DNA of 64,000 nt, from the NCBI GenBank assembly GCA_965116715.1, contig OZ220724.1:3224001-3288000 (forward strand), read 5' to 3'. Numbering within the stretch: the stretch's first letter is position 1; every line of letters begins with the position of its first letter. The notes under the pieces are model-generated. The model saw only the letters and a list, made by a program, of their open reading frames with translations, was not told where the DNA came from and did not search any database. The stretch comes from Poriferisodalis sp965116715 (GTDB lineage: Bacteria; Actinomycetota; Acidimicrobiia; Acidimicrobiales; Poriferisodalaceae). Position numbers and translations under genes: made by a program. Shown here piece after piece: positions 62,980 to 64,000 of this stretch.

Positions 62980-63723
62980 GTGCGCATCGTCAGCCTTGTT
63001 CCGAGCGTCACCGAGACGCTGGCGGCCTGGGGAGTCGACCCGATTGCCTGCACTCGCTACTGCGAGCGACCCGATCTGGACCACATCGGCGGCACCAAGA
63101 ACCCCGACGTCTCCGCTATCGCTGCGCTGCGACCCGATCTGGTCGTGGCAGATCGCGAGGAGAACCGCAAGGAGGACTACGACGCGCTGATGGCCGCCGG
63201 CATCGAGGTCGAAGCACTGCATGTCGCGTCGCTGCACGACGTCGAGCCCGAGTTGGGTCGCTTGGCAGCGCGGATCGGCATGACCTGGGTTGCTGAGCCG
63301 CTCCCGCCCCGGCGCGCGGCGCTCGAGCTGGGTTCGGGTCGCACGTTGCGTGCCTTTGTCCCGATCTGGCGCCGGCCGTACATGACCATCGGTGCCCAGA
63401 CCTACGGCGCGTCGTTGCTCTTGTGGTGTGGAGTGGACGTGGCGTTCTCCGATCGGGGCACCTACCCGACGCTCGAGGCTGACGATCTGTCTCCGGGGCG
63501 CTTCGACGTCGTGCTCGCGCCCACAGAGCCCTATCCGTGGCACCAGCGCCATCTCGACGAGCTGTCGGCGCTCGCGCCGACCCAGGTGATCGATGGTCAG
63601 GATCTGTTCTGGTGGGGCACACGCACGCCCGGCGCGATCGCGCGAGTGGCCGAAGCCGCCGCGCAGGCGCTGCGCCTGGCGGGCCTGCCGCAGGCCCGGC
63701 CAAGTAGCGTGACCTGCGAATAG
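62980..63723 (+). CDS. Helical-backbone metal receptor (BtuF-like, no signal)
   Basis: 247 residues from GTG 62980. RIVSLVPSVTETLAAWG at the start and RPDLVVADREENRKEDYDAL near 50 are typical of the BtuF/TroA-like fold. There is no export signal, and a start at 62932 only adds a short polar stretch, so it may act in the cytosol, as some of these proteins in actinobacteria do. No permease gene is adjacent. Ligand unknown. Confidence 0.75.
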   Translation: MRIVSLVPSVTETLAAWGVDPIACTRYCERPDLDHIGGTKNPDVSAIAALRPDLVVADREENRKEDYDALMAAGIEVEALHVASLHDVEPELGRLAARIGMTWVAEPLPPRRAALELGSGRTLRAFVPIWRRPYMTIGAQTYGASLLLWCGVDVAFSDRGTYPTLEADDLSPGRFDVVLAPTEPYPWHQRHLDELSALAPTQVIDGQDLFWWGTRTPGAIARVAEAAAQALRLAGLPQARPSSVTCE

Positions 63724-63737
63724 CGAGGGGAATCAGC

Positions 63738-64000
63738 ATGGGCACAGGACCGCTGGAAGGCGTGCGAGTCATCGAGCTGCAGGGCATTGGCCCCGGGCCC
63801 TTCTGCGGCATGATGCTGTCCGACATGGGCGCGGAGGTCATCCGCGTCGATCGTTCGGCCAACGTGAAGGACCGCGACCCTGCGAGACCGCCGATCGACG
63901 TTCTGGCCCGCGGCCGGGCATCGATCGGACTCGATCTGAAGAACCCTGACGGGGTCGAGGCGTTGTTGCGACTGGTGGAGCATGCCGACGCGCTCATCGA
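63738..64000 (+). CDS. CoA transferase, family III (3' end cut by window)
   Basis: The first 87 residues only. GPLEGVRVIELQGIGPGPFCGMMLSDMGAEVIRVDR is the CaiB/BaiF start and resembles the alpha-methylacyl-CoA racemase branch (LARGRASIGLDLKNPDG near 57-73). ATG 63738 has GAGGGGAA upstream. The catalytic aspartate lies beyond the window. It starts 15 bases after the metal-receptor gene. Confidence 0.87.
   Translation, partial: MGTGPLEGVRVIELQGIGPGPFCGMMLSDMGAEVIRVDRSANVKDRDPARPPIDVLARGRASIGLDLKNPDGVEALLRLVEHADALI

Overview
The window is about 64 kb of high-GC DNA from an actinobacterium, probably of the Acidimicrobiia. The group is inferred from several traits together: high GC with many GTG starts, the mismatch endonuclease NucS, two F420-type luciferase-like oxidoreductases, a mycothiol-type maleylpyruvate isomerase family enzyme, VanW and LysM envelope proteins, and many acyl-CoA enzymes (two CoA transferases, two enoyl-CoA hydratases, three MaoC-like hydratases, two SDRs). 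I saw no rRNA, tRNA or CRISPR array.

Layout. 1-1880: end of a nitronate monooxygenase gene and an SDR. 1908-5836: a zinc-type ABC transporter with a divergent arrangement (znuA-znuB leftward, znuC-zur rightward), a Fur/Zur-type box between them and very histidine-rich proteins. 5862-6368: a phosphoribosyltransferase. 6369-19318: an accessory defence region. It holds two nucleotidyltransferase genes, each preceded by a near-copy of a 118-bp control module made of 11-bp iterons, with a DUF3800 gene between them. Next comes an sspABCD operon (DNA phosphorothioate modification: cysteine desulfurase, DUF4007 nickase, large ATPase, PAPS-reductase-like protein) and then sspE, the matching DUF262/DUF1524 restriction gene. 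sspE is cut in two by an intact IS630-family element. 19487-32158: nitroreductase, a membrane protein, a keto-acid hydratase, a HARE-HTH protein with an Mrr-like end, and a set of small-molecule catabolic genes. 32209-44077: msrA, an F420-type oxidoreductase and a long leftward run (VanW, geranylgeranyl reductase-like, coaA, HIT, enoyl-CoA hydratase, CoA transferase, map, two LysM lipoproteins, PAP2). 44101-51320: SDR plus MaoC hydratase, nucS plus a metallo-hydrolase, a PEP-mobile-domain protein, an enoyl-CoA hydratase and a cysQ-like phosphatase. 51539-57286: a polar amino acid ABC transporter with unusually large permeases. 57331-64000: a small Cys/His protein, a HAD hydrolase, ettA, xthA, a UvrD-type helicase, a metal-receptor-like protein and the start of a second CoA transferase.

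The strongest observation is the Ssp locus. Removing the IS together with one TA target copy rejoins sspE into one uninterrupted 708-codon frame across a conserved DUF262 motif. The host probably still modifies its DNA but has lost, perhaps reversibly, the effector that attacks phage. The second is the pair of matched 118-bp iteron modules, each in front of a protein that joins a DNA-binding domain to a nucleotidyltransferase domain. I do not know a described system with this layout.
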